NCBI RefSeq assembly: GCF_035653575.1
Contig: NZ_DASRBQ010000111.1
Location: 65,684 to 129,683 of the forward strand
Direction: 5' to 3'
From: Actinocrinis sp035653575
GTDB lineage: Bacteria; Actinomycetota; Actinomycetes; Streptomycetales; Catenulisporaceae
Length of the DNA stretch: 64,000 nt
Positions 41,811 to 50,806 of this stretch are shown one piece after another (positions within the stretch are counted from its first letter, which is position 1; the number at the start of each line of letters is the position of its first letter). The position numbers and the translations under genes were made by a program. The notes beneath the pieces were generated by a model, which made no database searches, was not told where the DNA came from, and worked only from the letters and a program-made list of their open reading frames with translations.

Positions 41811-42943
41811 TGGGTTCGGCGTCCGTACTTGACCGCCTCTTCGAGCGTGGCCGGGGCGGCGGCGCAGGGTTCGCGACCCCTTCTCAGTGGACACTGCGCG
41901 GCCGCGTCGAGCGGCGCGAAGCCTACAGCCGCCCTGAAGCCCCGGCCACGCTCGAGGAGCAAACGGCCGCGCCGAATGGAGCGGCATCGGGGCGGGAAGC
42001 CGGGACTTCCTCCGGGTCGTCCCGGCCGCGCCGGCGCGGTGGGCGGCCGTCCACCGGACCACGCGGCGGCGCGAAGCGGCGGGTGCAGCACCCGTGGTGG
42101 TTCGCGCTGCCCGCGCTCGCCGTCTTCGCAGCGTTCTTCCTCGTCCCGAACGTGCTCAACTTCTTCTACCCGTTCACCAACTGGTCCGCGTTCCACTCCT
42201 CGATCTCCTTCGCGGGCCTGTCGAACTTCCGCACCATCGCCCACGACGGCTCGCTGCAGCTCGCGCTGCGCACCACGCTGGAATACGCGGTGGGCGTGGC
42301 GATCTTCCAGAACGGATTCGGGCTGATCCTGGCGCTGCTGCTGGAGAAGGACACCCGGTTCAACCGGTTCTTCCGCGCGGTGTTCTTCCTGCCGGTGCTG
42401 CTGTCCGCGCTCGCGGTCGGCTACGTGTTCCAGGCGCTGCTCAACCAGGACGGCGCCGTCAATGCCCTGCTTTCCGACCTGACCGGCACGCACGTGGACA
42501 TCGCCTGGCTCGGCTCGACCACGTGGACGCTGGTGCTGCTGACCGTCATCCACGGCTGGAAGTGGATGGGCCTGGCGATGCTGGTGTACCTGGCCGGGCT
42601 CAAGTCGATTCCGGGCGACGTGACCGAGGCGGCCGCGCTCGACGGCGCCGGGGCGTGGCGCGCGTTCTGGGCGATCCGGTTCCCGATGCTGGCCCCGGCG
42701 CTGACCTTCAACGTGACCACGGCCCTGATCGGGTCGATGAACACCTTCGACATCGTGCAGGCCACGACCAAGGGCGGCCCGGCCGACTCGACGCAGGTGT
42801 TCAACATCTACATGTTCCGCATCTTCGGCGAGGGACTGTACGCGCAGGCCTCCGCGATGAGCCTGGTGCTCTTCGCCGTGGTGGTCGTCATCGCGATCCC
42901 GGTGATCCTCGGGATGCGGCGCAGGGAGCGGGTGCTGCTGTGA
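41810..42943 (+). CDS. ABC sugar transporter permease, MalF-like (module 1)
   Basis: A 377-residue CUT1 permease with six helices beginning at PWWFALPALAVFAAFFLVPN (about residue 95). The EAA loop is EAAALDGAGAWRAFWAIRFPML, the site that docks the ATPase. The first 90 residues are a disordered Arg/Gly/Ser/Pro-rich extension not found in usual MalF-type subunits; no better internal start was seen. Its TGA overlaps the GTG of the next permease. Confidence 0.92.
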   Translation: MGSASVLDRLFERGRGGGAGFATPSQWTLRGRVERREAYSRPEAPATLEEQTAAPNGAASGREAGTSSGSSRPRRRGGRPSTGPRGGAKRRVQHPWWFALPALAVFAAFFLVPNVLNFFYPFTNWSAFHSSISFAGLSNFRTIAHDGSLQLALRTTLEYAVGVAIFQNGFGLILALLLEKDTRFNRFFRAVFFLPVLLSALAVGYVFQALLNQDGAVNALLSDLTGTHVDIAWLGSTTWTLVLLTVIHGWKWMGLAMLVYLAGLKSIPGDVTEAAALDGAGAWRAFWAIRFPMLAPALTFNVTTALIGSMNTFDIVQATTKGGPADSTQVFNIYMFRIFGEGLYAQASAMSLVLFAVVVVIAIPVILGMRRRERVLL

Positions 42944-43767
42944 GAGTCCTGAGCTATCGAACCCTGCGACCGGCCCTCGTCGTGGCGATGGCGCTGGTGT
43001 TCATCGGCGTGCCGCTGTGGCTGGTGCTGGTCACCTCGGCCAAGCCGCAGGGCGAGGCGATCAAGCCGAATCTCGCGCTGCCGCGGCACTGGCAGCCCGG
43101 GACCAACTACCGCGGCACCTTCGACCAGGGTCAGATGCTGCGCGGCTTCGTCAACAGCGTGCTGGTAGTTGTCCCGTCCGTGGTCCTTGTGCTGCTGCTC
43201 GGCGCGGGCGCGGCGTGGGTGTTCGCCCGCCGCTCCGGCCGCCTGGTCTCGGCGGCGTACGCGCTGAGCATCAGTGGTCTGCTGCTGCCGCCCGCGGTCA
43301 TCACGATCGTGATGGAGCTGCGGCAGCTCGGCCTGGCCAACACCAGGCCCGGGATGATCGCGGTGTACACCGGGATGTACCTGTCCACGGCGATCTTCTT
43401 CATGACGGGCTTCATCAGAACGTTGCCGTACGAGCTCGAGGAAGCGGCCCGCATCGACGGCGCAGGCTCGTGGAAGGTGTTCACCCGGATCGTCCTGCCG
43501 CTGCTGCGCCCGGTGATCGCCACCGCGACCATCATGGTGATGCTGTTCGCCTGGTCGGACGTGTTCTACGCGTTCTTCGTGCTCGGCGGCGGCGCGGACG
43601 CGACCCTGCCGCTGAACCTGTATCAGGTCGCCAGCGCGGCGCTCTACCTGAACAACTGGCACCTGATCTTCGCCTATGTGGCCCTCATGTCGCTGCCGAT
43701 GGTCGCGGTCTTCGTCATCGCGCAGCGTCGCATCATCGCCGGCATCACCAGCGGCGCCGTCAAATAA
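42940..43767 (+). CDS. ABC sugar transporter permease, MalG-like (module 1)
   Basis: A 275-residue CUT1 permease from GTG 42940 (VRVLSYRTLRPALVVAMALV), overlapping the previous stop as GTGA. Six helices; EAA loop EEAARIDGAGSWKVFTRIVLPLL. No ATPase gene follows, so a shared MsiK-like ATPase must energise it. The secreted glycosidase starts 23 bases downstream. Confidence 0.92.
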   Translation: MRVLSYRTLRPALVVAMALVFIGVPLWLVLVTSAKPQGEAIKPNLALPRHWQPGTNYRGTFDQGQMLRGFVNSVLVVVPSVVLVLLLGAGAAWVFARRSGRLVSAAYALSISGLLLPPAVITIVMELRQLGLANTRPGMIAVYTGMYLSTAIFFMTGFIRTLPYELEEAARIDGAGSWKVFTRIVLPLLRPVIATATIMVMLFAWSDVFYAFFVLGGGADATLPLNLYQVASAALYLNNWHLIFAYVALMSLPMVAVFVIAQRRIIAGITSGAVK

Positions 43768-43790
43768 GTAAGGCCCCTGAAGGGACAACG

Positions 43791-46400
43791 ATGTTCCACA
43801 TACCCATGCGCAAAACCACCGGGTCCCTCATGAGTGCGGCGCTGATAGGAACCGCGCTCGTCGCGACCACCGCTCCGGCGCACGCCGCGACGCAACAGAT
43901 CACCGTCAACTTCGGCTCCAGCACAGGACCCGTCTACCACGGTGCATCCGGCGCGCTCTACGGTCTGGCACAGGACGGTGTGCCGGGCCTTCCGCTGCTC
44001 GCGCCACTGCACGTCCGCACGATCGCGCAGAAGCCGCCGAACGGCGCGCAGCATCCCGGCGGCGATGCCGACAAGGTCGCCGGGGAGTTCGTGGCGGCCG
44101 GCGGCTCGCAGATCCTGGTCTACGTTCAGGACTACTACTCACAGTGGCCGTATCAGAACAACGGCCTCGCGGACTACGAATCCGTAATCGACACAGTCGC
44201 CGCCTCGCTGAAGGCGAGCCCATACCACAGCCACTACGTGTACGTACCCTTCAATGAACCGGACGGCAACTGGTACAGCCCGCTCAGCTCGAACCTGGCC
44301 AAGTTCGAGTCCGACTGGGCCACGATCTACCACCGGATCAAGGCGGACGACCCGAGCGCGGTCATCGCCGGGCCGAACACCGCGGTCTACGACTCGAGCA
44401 TCTTCTCCGGCTTCCTGAGCTACGCCAAGGCGAACGGCGTGCTGCCGGACATCGTCACCTGGCACGAGCTCGCGCCGTCGTCGATCTCGAACTTCCCGAA
44501 CAACCTGGCCTCGCTGCGCTCCATCGAGTCCTCGCTCGGCCTCGGCAACCTGCCGGTCAACATCGACGAATACGCCGACCAGCGCGACCTGTCGGATCCC
44601 GGGCAGCTGGTGCAGTGGATCTCCATGTTCGAGAACGCCAAGGTCGACGCGGACCAGGCGTTCTGGGACATCGCCGAGAACTACTCGGACAACGCGGTGG
44701 AGGCCGACAAGCCGGACGGCTCCTGGTGGCTGTACGACTGGTACGGCCAGCTGACCGGAAACACCGTCGCCGTCACGCCGCCCAGCCCGAACACCGTGGA
44801 CACGCTGCAAGGCGTAGCTGCCCTGGACACCGGCAAGAAGCAGGCGCGCATCCTGCTCGGCGGCACCTCGGCGGCCTCGAACCTGGTGCTGACCAACATC
44901 CCGTCGAGCACGTTCGGCGGCAAGGTGCACGTCTCCATCCAGTCGACGACGTGGAGCGGATACGACGGCGCCGCCTACACCCCGAAGAGCATCGCAGAGG
45001 GCGATTACCCGGTCTCCGGCGGCTCGGCCACGATCCCGGTCGCCACGACCGATCCGATGGCCGCGTACCAGGTCGTCGTGACCCCGGCCACCGCGGCGTC
45101 CGGCACGGTCGCCACCGACACCGCGTGGTCGGGCCGCTACGAGGCGGAAAATGCCGCGCTCACCGACGCGACCGTCTACAGCCAGGGTTCCGTCTCGAAC
45201 TACTACGGCCACGCCACCTCCGGCGGCCAGGACGTCGGCTCGATCGACAAGTCCGACAGCCGCGTCGTCTTCACCGTCAACGTGCCGAGCACCGGCCGCT
45301 ACCTGCTCAGCACCTTCTACGGCAACCAGACGGCGTTGCCGGCGCAGCAGATCTTCCGCATCGACTCAGGGTCCTGGTCCTACCTCAACTATCCGGCGAC
45401 GCTGAACTGGGTGTTCCGTTCGCACCTGGACCGATACGTCACCCTCACCGCGGGCACACACACGCTGACGTACGGCGTGTCAGACCCCTCCTTCGGCACC
45501 GCGACAGGACAGGTCACCCTCGACCGCATCGACCTGACCTACGCGCCGAGCGCGATCCCGGGAGTCACCGGCTCGGCCACGCGCTATGAAGCCGAGACCG
45601 CCGATCTGTCCGGTGGCGCGAGCACCGCCTCCGCGCAGACCGGCTACACCGGCACCGGCTACGTGACCGCGCCCGCGTCCTCGACCACCACCTTCGCGGT
45701 AGAGGCCGACGCGGACGGCTACTACACACTCGGCCTGCGCTACGCCACCAGCGCCGCGGCTACCTCGAACGGCTTCCAGCTCGCTCTCGACGGCGCGACT
45801 CTGGAGAACGTCGCGACCAGTCCGACGTCATGCGTCTGCTGGAATCAGACCTCGAACCGGGTCTTCCTGCACGCAGGTATCAACGACGTGGCATACACCA
45901 CGACCGGCGCGGCCAGCGCGAAGATCGACCGTCTCGACGTAACCCCGGACACCGCCGACGCGGGCTCCACGGTCACCTACCAGGCCGAAGCCTCCGGCAA
46001 CACGCTCGGCGGCACAGCAGTGGTCGCAAGCAACGCCTACGCGTCCGGCGGCAAGTACGTGGGCTACATCGGCAACGGCTCCGCCAACACACTGACGTTC
46101 AACGGGATCAACGCGCCGACGTCCGGCACGTACCGGGTCGCCGTCACCTACGCCAACGACGACAGCACCAACTCGGGCAACTACAACGAGAACCTGATCG
46201 ACCGCGCCGCCGTCATCACCACCTCGGCCGGCACGAACGTGACGGCGCACTTCCGCAACACCTACTCCTGGAGCCAGTTCTGGACCCTCGACGTGACGGT
46301 CCAGCTCAACGCCGGGTCGAACAGCATCACCTTCGCCAACCCGAGCGCCTACGCGCCTGACATCGACCAGATCACCGTGGCCCCCGCCGCGCTGAGCTGA
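43791..46400 (+). CDS. Secreted clan-A glycoside hydrolase-like protein with three CBM35/CBM6-like modules
   Basis: An 869-residue exported protein. ATG 43791 follows AAGGGAC; the signal peptide ends near APAHAA. Residues about 40-350 form a (beta/alpha)8-like domain resembling GH39/GH79-type enzymes, with FNEPDGNW (acid/base Glu near 155) and NIDEYAD (candidate nucleophile Glu near 259). A beta-sandwich spans about 350-440. Three beta-jellyroll modules open with YEAENAALTD (about 449), YEAETADLSGG (about 598) and YQAEASGNTLGG (about 729), the usual start of CBM35 or CBM6. The exact GH family and substrate are uncertain. It probably feeds oligosaccharides to the transporter encoded just upstream. 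Confidence 0.8.
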   Translation: MFHIPMRKTTGSLMSAALIGTALVATTAPAHAATQQITVNFGSSTGPVYHGASGALYGLAQDGVPGLPLLAPLHVRTIAQKPPNGAQHPGGDADKVAGEFVAAGGSQILVYVQDYYSQWPYQNNGLADYESVIDTVAASLKASPYHSHYVYVPFNEPDGNWYSPLSSNLAKFESDWATIYHRIKADDPSAVIAGPNTAVYDSSIFSGFLSYAKANGVLPDIVTWHELAPSSISNFPNNLASLRSIESSLGLGNLPVNIDEYADQRDLSDPGQLVQWISMFENAKVDADQAFWDIAENYSDNAVEADKPDGSWWLYDWYGQLTGNTVAVTPPSPNTVDTLQGVAALDTGKKQARILLGGTSAASNLVLTNIPSSTFGGKVHVSIQSTTWSGYDGAAYTPKSIAEGDYPVSGGSATIPVATTDPMAAYQVVVTPATAASGTVATDTAWSGRYEAENAALTDATVYSQGSVSNYYGHATSGGQDVGSIDKSDSRVVFTVNVPSTGRYLLSTFYGNQTALPAQQIFRIDSGSWSYLNYPATLNWVFRSHLDRYVTLTAGTHTLTYGVSDPSFGTATGQVTLDRIDLTYAPSAIPGVTGSATRYEAETADLSGGASTASAQTGYTGTGYVTAPASSTTTFAVEADADGYYTLGLRYATSAAATSNGFQLALDGATLENVATSPTSCVCWNQTSNRVFLHAGINDVAYTTTGAASAKIDRLDVTPDTADAGSTVTYQAEASGNTLGGTAVVASNAYASGGKYVGYIGNGSANTLTFNGINAPTSGTYRVAVTYANDDSTNSGNYNENLIDRAAVITTSAGTNVTAHFRNTYSWSQFWTLDVTVQLNAGSNSITFANPSAYAPDIDQITVAPAALS

Positions 46401-46487
46401 CACTGGACCGGCAACAGTGAATTGATTGCCGCCGCCGGTCCTCGAACCGTGCGCCGTTAACGGCTAAACCGCATTGCCGTATTGCCC

Positions 46488-46522
46488 ATTGCCGCCGCGG
46501 GTCCCAGACCTGCGGCGGCAAT
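46488..46522. repeat. Hairpin repeat, copy 1
   Basis: Perfect 11-bp stem ATTGCCGCCGC / GCGGCGGCAAT with a 13-base loop GGGTCCCAGACCT. It could terminate transcription from 43791-46400. A near-identical copy lies 302 bases on. Confidence 0.75.
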
Positions 46523-46789
46523 ACATTCCCGCTCCTGACGCAACGCGCCGAGCCGGCTTAAGCACCGCCGGACTCGCGCGAGGGTGGGTGTGGGTAAGCG
46601 TCACGCGACACGCCAGACCAAGTCAGACCACTCCAAGAACCAGCGCGGACGCATGTCCGTATCAAACGGATACAAGACTTCTATCCGCGTCGGACGGACA
46701 CAAGGCTCTGATAACGAGGCCGAGCCGCACGCCACCCCGGCACGCGCGGGATCGTCACCGGCTGGGTCGGCAAAGAAGGCGAACAACAC

Positions 46790-46824
46790 ATTGCCGCCGC
46801 GGGCCCCAGACCTGCGGCGGCAAT
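46790..46824. repeat. Hairpin repeat, copy 2
   Basis: Same 11-bp stem as copy 1; the loop GGGCCCCAGACCT differs by one base. It lies 38 bases past the aldo/keto reductase stop on the other strand, so the two copies could serve as the terminators of the two convergent genes. Confidence 0.75.
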
Positions 46825-46862
46825 ACGCGTTTGTCCCACTGAACGGGACGACTCTGGCTGGC

Positions 46863-47732
46863 TCAGGCGCCGATCGTGTCGAGTTCGGCGAGGGCGTCGT
46901 CCGGCAGCACGAGGTCGGCGGCGGCGATGTTCTCGCGCAGGTGGCCGCGGGAGGAGGTGCCGGGGATGAGGACCATCGTCGGCGAACGGTGCAGCAGCCA
47001 GGCGAGTGCGACGTTGTGCGGCGTGGTGTCGAGGCGGGCGGCGACCTCGCCGAGGGTGCTCGACTGCAGCGGGGTGAAGCCGCCGAGCGGGAAGAACGCC
47101 GCGTAGGCGATGCCCTCGGCCGCGCAACGGTCCACCAGCGCGTCGTCCTCGCGGCGGGCCACGTTGTAGAGGTTCTGCACCGTGACCACTGGCGCGATCG
47201 CCTGCGCCTCGGTGAGCTGCTCGTCGCTGACGCTGCTGAGGCCCAGGTGCCGGATCAGACCCTGTTGCTGGAGTTCGGCCAGCGCGCCGAACTTCTCGGC
47301 GAACTGCGGCTCTGGAGCCGTACCCTCGGCCGTGCCGACCCGGAAGTTGACCACGTCGAGGTGGTCGAGGCCGAGGCGGCGCAGGTTCTCGTGCACCTGA
47401 AGCTTGAGGTCCTCCGGTTCGCGCCGGAAGATCCACGATCCGTCGTCGCCGCGCCGGGCGCCGACCTTCGTCACGATGTGCAGGTGCTCGGGGTAGGGGT
47501 ACAGCGCTTCCTTGATCAACTCATTGACGACGAACGGGCCGTAGAAGTCGGCGGTGTCGATGTGGTCGACGCCGCGGTCGACGGCCTCGCGCAGGACCGC
47601 GATCGCCTCGTCGCGGTCCTTCGGCGGGCCGAAGACGTGCGGCCCGGCCAGCTGCATCGCGCCGTAGCCCATCCGGTGGATCACGAAGTCGTCGGCGATC
47701 TTGAAGGTGCCGCCGAGGGTGTTCTCAGTCAT
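46863..47732 (-). CDS. Aldo/keto reductase family oxidoreductase
   Basis: A 289-residue NADPH-dependent reductase fold. ATG 47732 (MTENTLGGTFKIADDFVIHR) is chosen; the frame opens 16 codons earlier. Catalytic Asp and Tyr lie in DHIDTADFYGP and Lys in HIVTKVG, while the usual active-site His after beta-4 reads VVNFRV, i.e. Asn, a variant shared by a known AKR subgroup. IPGTSSRGHLREN is the cofactor loop. Divergent from the XRE regulator at 47875, a frequent pairing in streptomycetes, so probably under its control. Confidence 0.9.
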   Translation of the reverse strand: MTENTLGGTFKIADDFVIHRMGYGAMQLAGPHVFGPPKDRDEAIAVLREAVDRGVDHIDTADFYGPFVVNELIKEALYPYPEHLHIVTKVGARRGDDGSWIFRREPEDLKLQVHENLRRLGLDHLDVVNFRVGTAEGTAPEPQFAEKFGALAELQQQGLIRHLGLSSVSDEQLTEAQAIAPVVTVQNLYNVARREDDALVDRCAAEGIAYAAFFPLGGFTPLQSSTLGEVAARLDTTPHNVALAWLLHRSPTMVLIPGTSSRGHLRENIAAADLVLPDDALAELDTIGA

Positions 47733-47874
47733 CGGTTCCGGCTCTCGGTTTCGGTGTGTCGGTTCGGTATCCACTCTCAAGTCTTGATCGGGCTCGCGCG
47801 CGCTGGGTATGTCCCGCGCATCCTGGGAGTGGCAGGACCAGTCACTTCGCGTACCCGGCGCTTAAGCTCGAACC

Positions 47875-48819
47875 ATGGACAGGGACAGGCTGGGCTGCAC
47901 GCAGAACCCGGGGAACAGGTCGAACGCTTTGGGCGACTACCTGCGCGCACGACGCGACCAGGTTCGTCCCGAGGACGTGGGCCTTGTCGCAGGCGATCGC
48001 AGGCGAGTACCGGGTCTGCGTCGCGAGGAGCTCGCGCTGCTCGCCGGAATCAGCACCGACTACTACCTGCGGCTGGAGCAGGGACGCGATCAGCATCCTT
48101 CGGCCCAGGTCCTCGACGCGCTCGCCGAGGCGCTGCAACTGGACACCGAGGCGACCGCCCATCTGCACCGGCTGGCCCGGCCCGCTCCGCGCCGCCGGGC
48201 ACGTCCGCGGGCGGAGCGGGTGCCGACCGGGATCGCACAACTGCTCGGGCAGCTTCCGTTGCCCGCGTTCGTGACCAACAAATACATGGACCTGCTCGCC
48301 GTGAACGCCCTGGCCGGCGCCTTGGCGTCCAACTTCACCCCCGGCCGGAACCTGTTGCGGCAGCTGTTTCTCGACCCGGGTGCCCGCGAGCTGTACCTGG
48401 ACTGGGACCGCACGACCGCGAGCGTGGTCGGCGGCCTGCGCGCACGGGCCGGGGCCGATCCGACCGATCCGCGGATGATCGAGCTGGTCGGCGAGCTGTC
48501 GCTGGGCAGCGAGCGGTTCCGCACCCTGTGGGCGCGGGCCGAGGTCGGCTACCGCTCCGACGGAACCAGCCATCTGCGCCATCCGCAGGTCGGCGAGCTG
48601 TACCTGCGCAAGGAGAAGCTGGACATCGCGCGGACCGACGGCATGCAGCTGGTCATCTTCCACGCCGAGCCCGGCAGTGAGACTGCCCAGGCCCTGGCGC
48701 TGCTCGGCTCGCTGGCGGCGACGCGCGAGCGCGAGGACGCCGAGCGAGGGCGCGAAGGCGGGCGGGTAGACGCCGCGAGCCGAGAGCGGCGAGCGAAGCT
48801 GAATCAGGCTACTGATTAA
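47875..48819 (+). CDS. XRE-family (MmyB-like) transcriptional regulator
   Basis: A 314-residue regulator with an N-terminal helix-turn-helix (ALGDYLRARRDQVRPEDVGL, then RRVPGLRREELALLAGISTDYYLRLEQGR) and a C-terminal MmyB-like ligand-binding domain (FTPGRNLLRQLFLDPGARELYLDWD, GELYLRKEKLDI). The family often sits divergent from an oxidoreductase it controls, here the AKR. ATG 47875 has no ribosome site, but TAAGCT (47863-47868) ends six bases upstream, predicting a leaderless mRNA. Confidence 0.92.
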   Translation: MDRDRLGCTQNPGNRSNALGDYLRARRDQVRPEDVGLVAGDRRRVPGLRREELALLAGISTDYYLRLEQGRDQHPSAQVLDALAEALQLDTEATAHLHRLARPAPRRRARPRAERVPTGIAQLLGQLPLPAFVTNKYMDLLAVNALAGALASNFTPGRNLLRQLFLDPGARELYLDWDRTTASVVGGLRARAGADPTDPRMIELVGELSLGSERFRTLWARAEVGYRSDGTSHLRHPQVGELYLRKEKLDIARTDGMQLVIFHAEPGSETAQALALLGSLAATREREDAERGREGGRVDAASRERRAKLNQATD

Positions 48820-48840
48820 TCGGTGGCGATGCGGGTCAGC

Positions 48841-50700
48841 TCACTGCTCCGTGTGGCCGAGATCCGGGGCGGCGACGAAGGTGACTCGCGTGGCGCTGGT
48901 CGCGTGCTGCTCGAACAGAATCAGCTCATTGTCGCGGGCTCGCAGCACGGGGCCAGGAACGTACAGCGTGCGCTGCGGTCCGCGCGACCAATAGCGGCCA
49001 AGGCAGAACCCGTTGATCCAGACCACGCCCTTGCCCCAGCCCGACGTGTCCAGGTGCAGGTCGCCGGGTTCCGGCAGATCGAAGGTGGCGCGGGCGAAAA
49101 CCGGGCCGACGAGGGCGTTGGGCGCGGCGTGCGACGCGTCGTCCCCTGAGGCCGCGCGCAGCGCCTCTGCGACCGGTTCGATCACGGCGAGGTTCAGCGG
49201 CAACACCGACCAGCCCTCGACCGGCGCGCCGTTCAGCCGCGCCGGGCCGATCAGGCCCTTGGGCTCGCCGATACGCGGCCCGTAGTCCACCCGGCCCTGA
49301 TCCTCCACGAGCAGGTCCAGCGTGCCACGCGCGTCCGGCGGCAGCGCGAGCGCGCGGTCGTGATGGTCACGCGCCAGCACGCCCACCCCGGCCCGGTTGA
49401 GGAAGACCTGGGCGCGGTCCCGGACTTCTTCGACCTCGAACATCGACGGTCCGGCGCAGTCGATCTCGGTGCGGTACAAGGTGAATCCGTCGTAGTGGCC
49501 GAGCTCGTCCGCGCTCGGCGGCTGCTCACGGCGGGTCCAATAGCCGAGGCGGTCGACGACATCCCAGAGCGGCACCGTCTGCAGAAGAGGGGCGGAGAAC
49601 TGGGGCCGCGGGCGTGCGGGTAGCGGCTTGTCATCACCCAGCGGCGTGTACTTCGCGAGCACCTCGCGGAACGCCCAGTACTTCGCCGTGGGGTTCCCGG
49701 CCTCGTCGAGCGGGGCGTCGTAGTCGTAGCTGGTGGTGATCGGCTGGTAGACGCCCTTGTCGTTGGCGCCGTTGCTGAAGCCGAAATTGGTGCCGCCGTG
49801 CAGCATGTAAATGTTCACCGACGCACCGCGCGCCAGCAGCTCGTCGAGGTCCTGAGCGCTGTGCTCGATCGGCGTGGTGTGGTGGTGCAGGCCCCAGCTG
49901 TCGAACCAGCCGTCCCAGAATTCCGAGCACATCAGCGGCCCGGTCGGCTGGTGGCGGCGCAGCGTGTCCAGCCGCTCGGCGATGCGCGAGCCGAAAGAGC
50001 CGGTCTTGTGCAGTTCGGGCAGCCCGCCGCGCTCCAGCATGTCCTCCATCGGCTGGTCCACGGTGGTCAGCGGGACGGTGACGCCGATGCGCCGGGTCAG
50101 GTCGGCCAGCGCGCGCAGGTAGTCCTTGTCCTCGCCGTAGGCGCCGTATTCGTTCTCGACCTGCACCAGGATGATCGGGCCGCCGCGGTCGATCTGCCGC
50201 GGCACGATGATCGGCGCGAGGTTGTGGTAGAAGTCTGAGATCGCCGACATGAAGCCGGGCTCGTTGCGCCGCACTCCGGTGTCGGGGTTGCGAAACAGCC
50301 AGGCCGGCAGGCCGCCGTTGGTCCACTCTGCGCAGATGTACGGGCCGGGGCGCACGATCGCGTGCATGCCCTCGCCCGCGATCAGGTCCAGGAACCGGCC
50401 CAGGTCGAGCCCGCCCTCGGTGTGGAATTCGCCGGGGTGCGGGCTGTGTGCGTTCCAGGCCACGTAGGTCTCGATCGTGTTCAGGCCGAGCTGTCTGGCC
50501 TTGGCGATGCGGTCGGACCAGTGGTCAGGGTGGATGCGGAAGTAGTGCAGTGCACCGGAGAGGATCTGCAGCGGCCGTCCGTCCAGCAGGAAGTCCTGCT
50601 CGCCGATCTCGAATCGGGACGTCGCAGGCAACTGATCCGGGCCGGGTTCCGGCAAGGGCAGGGCGGCGGCGTCGACGGCCGGCGCGTTCGCGGTGCTCAT
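48841..50700 (-). CDS. GH35 beta-galactosidase
   Basis: A 619-residue intracellular beta-galactosidase that releases terminal beta-linked galactose. The family motifs are GLNTIETYVAWNAHSP, GPYICAEWTNGGLPAWL, the acid/base VENEYGAYG (Glu near 184) and the nucleophile CSEFWDGWFD (near 259), with C-terminal jellyroll segments ending GYWSRGPQRTLYVPG-like sequence (LGRYWSRGPQRTLYVPG). No signal peptide. Last in the order permease-permease-SBP-GH35, separated from the SBP by a strong hairpin that may lower its expression. Confidence 0.93.
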   Translation of the reverse strand: MSTANAPAVDAAALPLPEPGPDQLPATSRFEIGEQDFLLDGRPLQILSGALHYFRIHPDHWSDRIAKARQLGLNTIETYVAWNAHSPHPGEFHTEGGLDLGRFLDLIAGEGMHAIVRPGPYICAEWTNGGLPAWLFRNPDTGVRRNEPGFMSAISDFYHNLAPIIVPRQIDRGGPIILVQVENEYGAYGEDKDYLRALADLTRRIGVTVPLTTVDQPMEDMLERGGLPELHKTGSFGSRIAERLDTLRRHQPTGPLMCSEFWDGWFDSWGLHHHTTPIEHSAQDLDELLARGASVNIYMLHGGTNFGFSNGANDKGVYQPITTSYDYDAPLDEAGNPTAKYWAFREVLAKYTPLGDDKPLPARPRPQFSAPLLQTVPLWDVVDRLGYWTRREQPPSADELGHYDGFTLYRTEIDCAGPSMFEVEEVRDRAQVFLNRAGVGVLARDHHDRALALPPDARGTLDLLVEDQGRVDYGPRIGEPKGLIGPARLNGAPVEGWSVLPLNLAVIEPVAEALRAASGDDASHAAPNALVGPVFARATFDLPEPGDLHLDTSGWGKGVVWINGFCLGRYWSRGPQRTLYVPGPVLRARDNELILFEQHATSATRVTFVAAPDLGHTEQ

Positions 50701-50730
50701 GCGGTGGGTCCTCTCGATGTGACAGGTGGG

Positions 50731-50767
50731 CGTGTGGCCGACCGGGGTTCAACCGGTCGGCCACACG
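50731..50767. terminator. Hairpin between SBP and GH35 genes
   Basis: Perfect 15-bp stem CGTGTGGCCGACCGG / complement with loop GGTTCAA. Being inside an apparent operon, it may be a partial terminator or an mRNA-stabilising hairpin that lets the binding protein be made in excess. Confidence 0.75.
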
Positions 50768-50806
50768 CCGGGTGCACGCGGGTGCGGCCGCGTGGTCAGT
50801 GTGCCG

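Larger units (their letters stand above)
46401..46862. other. 462-base non-coding region with duplicated hairpin
   Basis: No gene seen. It holds GCCGTTAACGGC (46452-46463), several ATTGCCG words, two copies of a 35-base hairpin (listed separately) and, between them, nested inverted repeats TGTCCGT...ACGGACA and GTATC...GATAC near 46650-46700. No tRNA cloverleaf could be drawn. Confidence 0.5.

Noticed and set aside
43017..46400. 1127-codon reading of the module-1 glycosidase
   Set aside because: The upstream part is antisense-like shadow of the permease; ATG 43791 has a ribosome site and starts a signal peptide.
46640..46780. tRNA-like or attachment-site-like sequence near the nested inverted repeats
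   Set aside because: No acceptor/T-arm pairing or GTTCRA box in the right places, and no integrase nearby.
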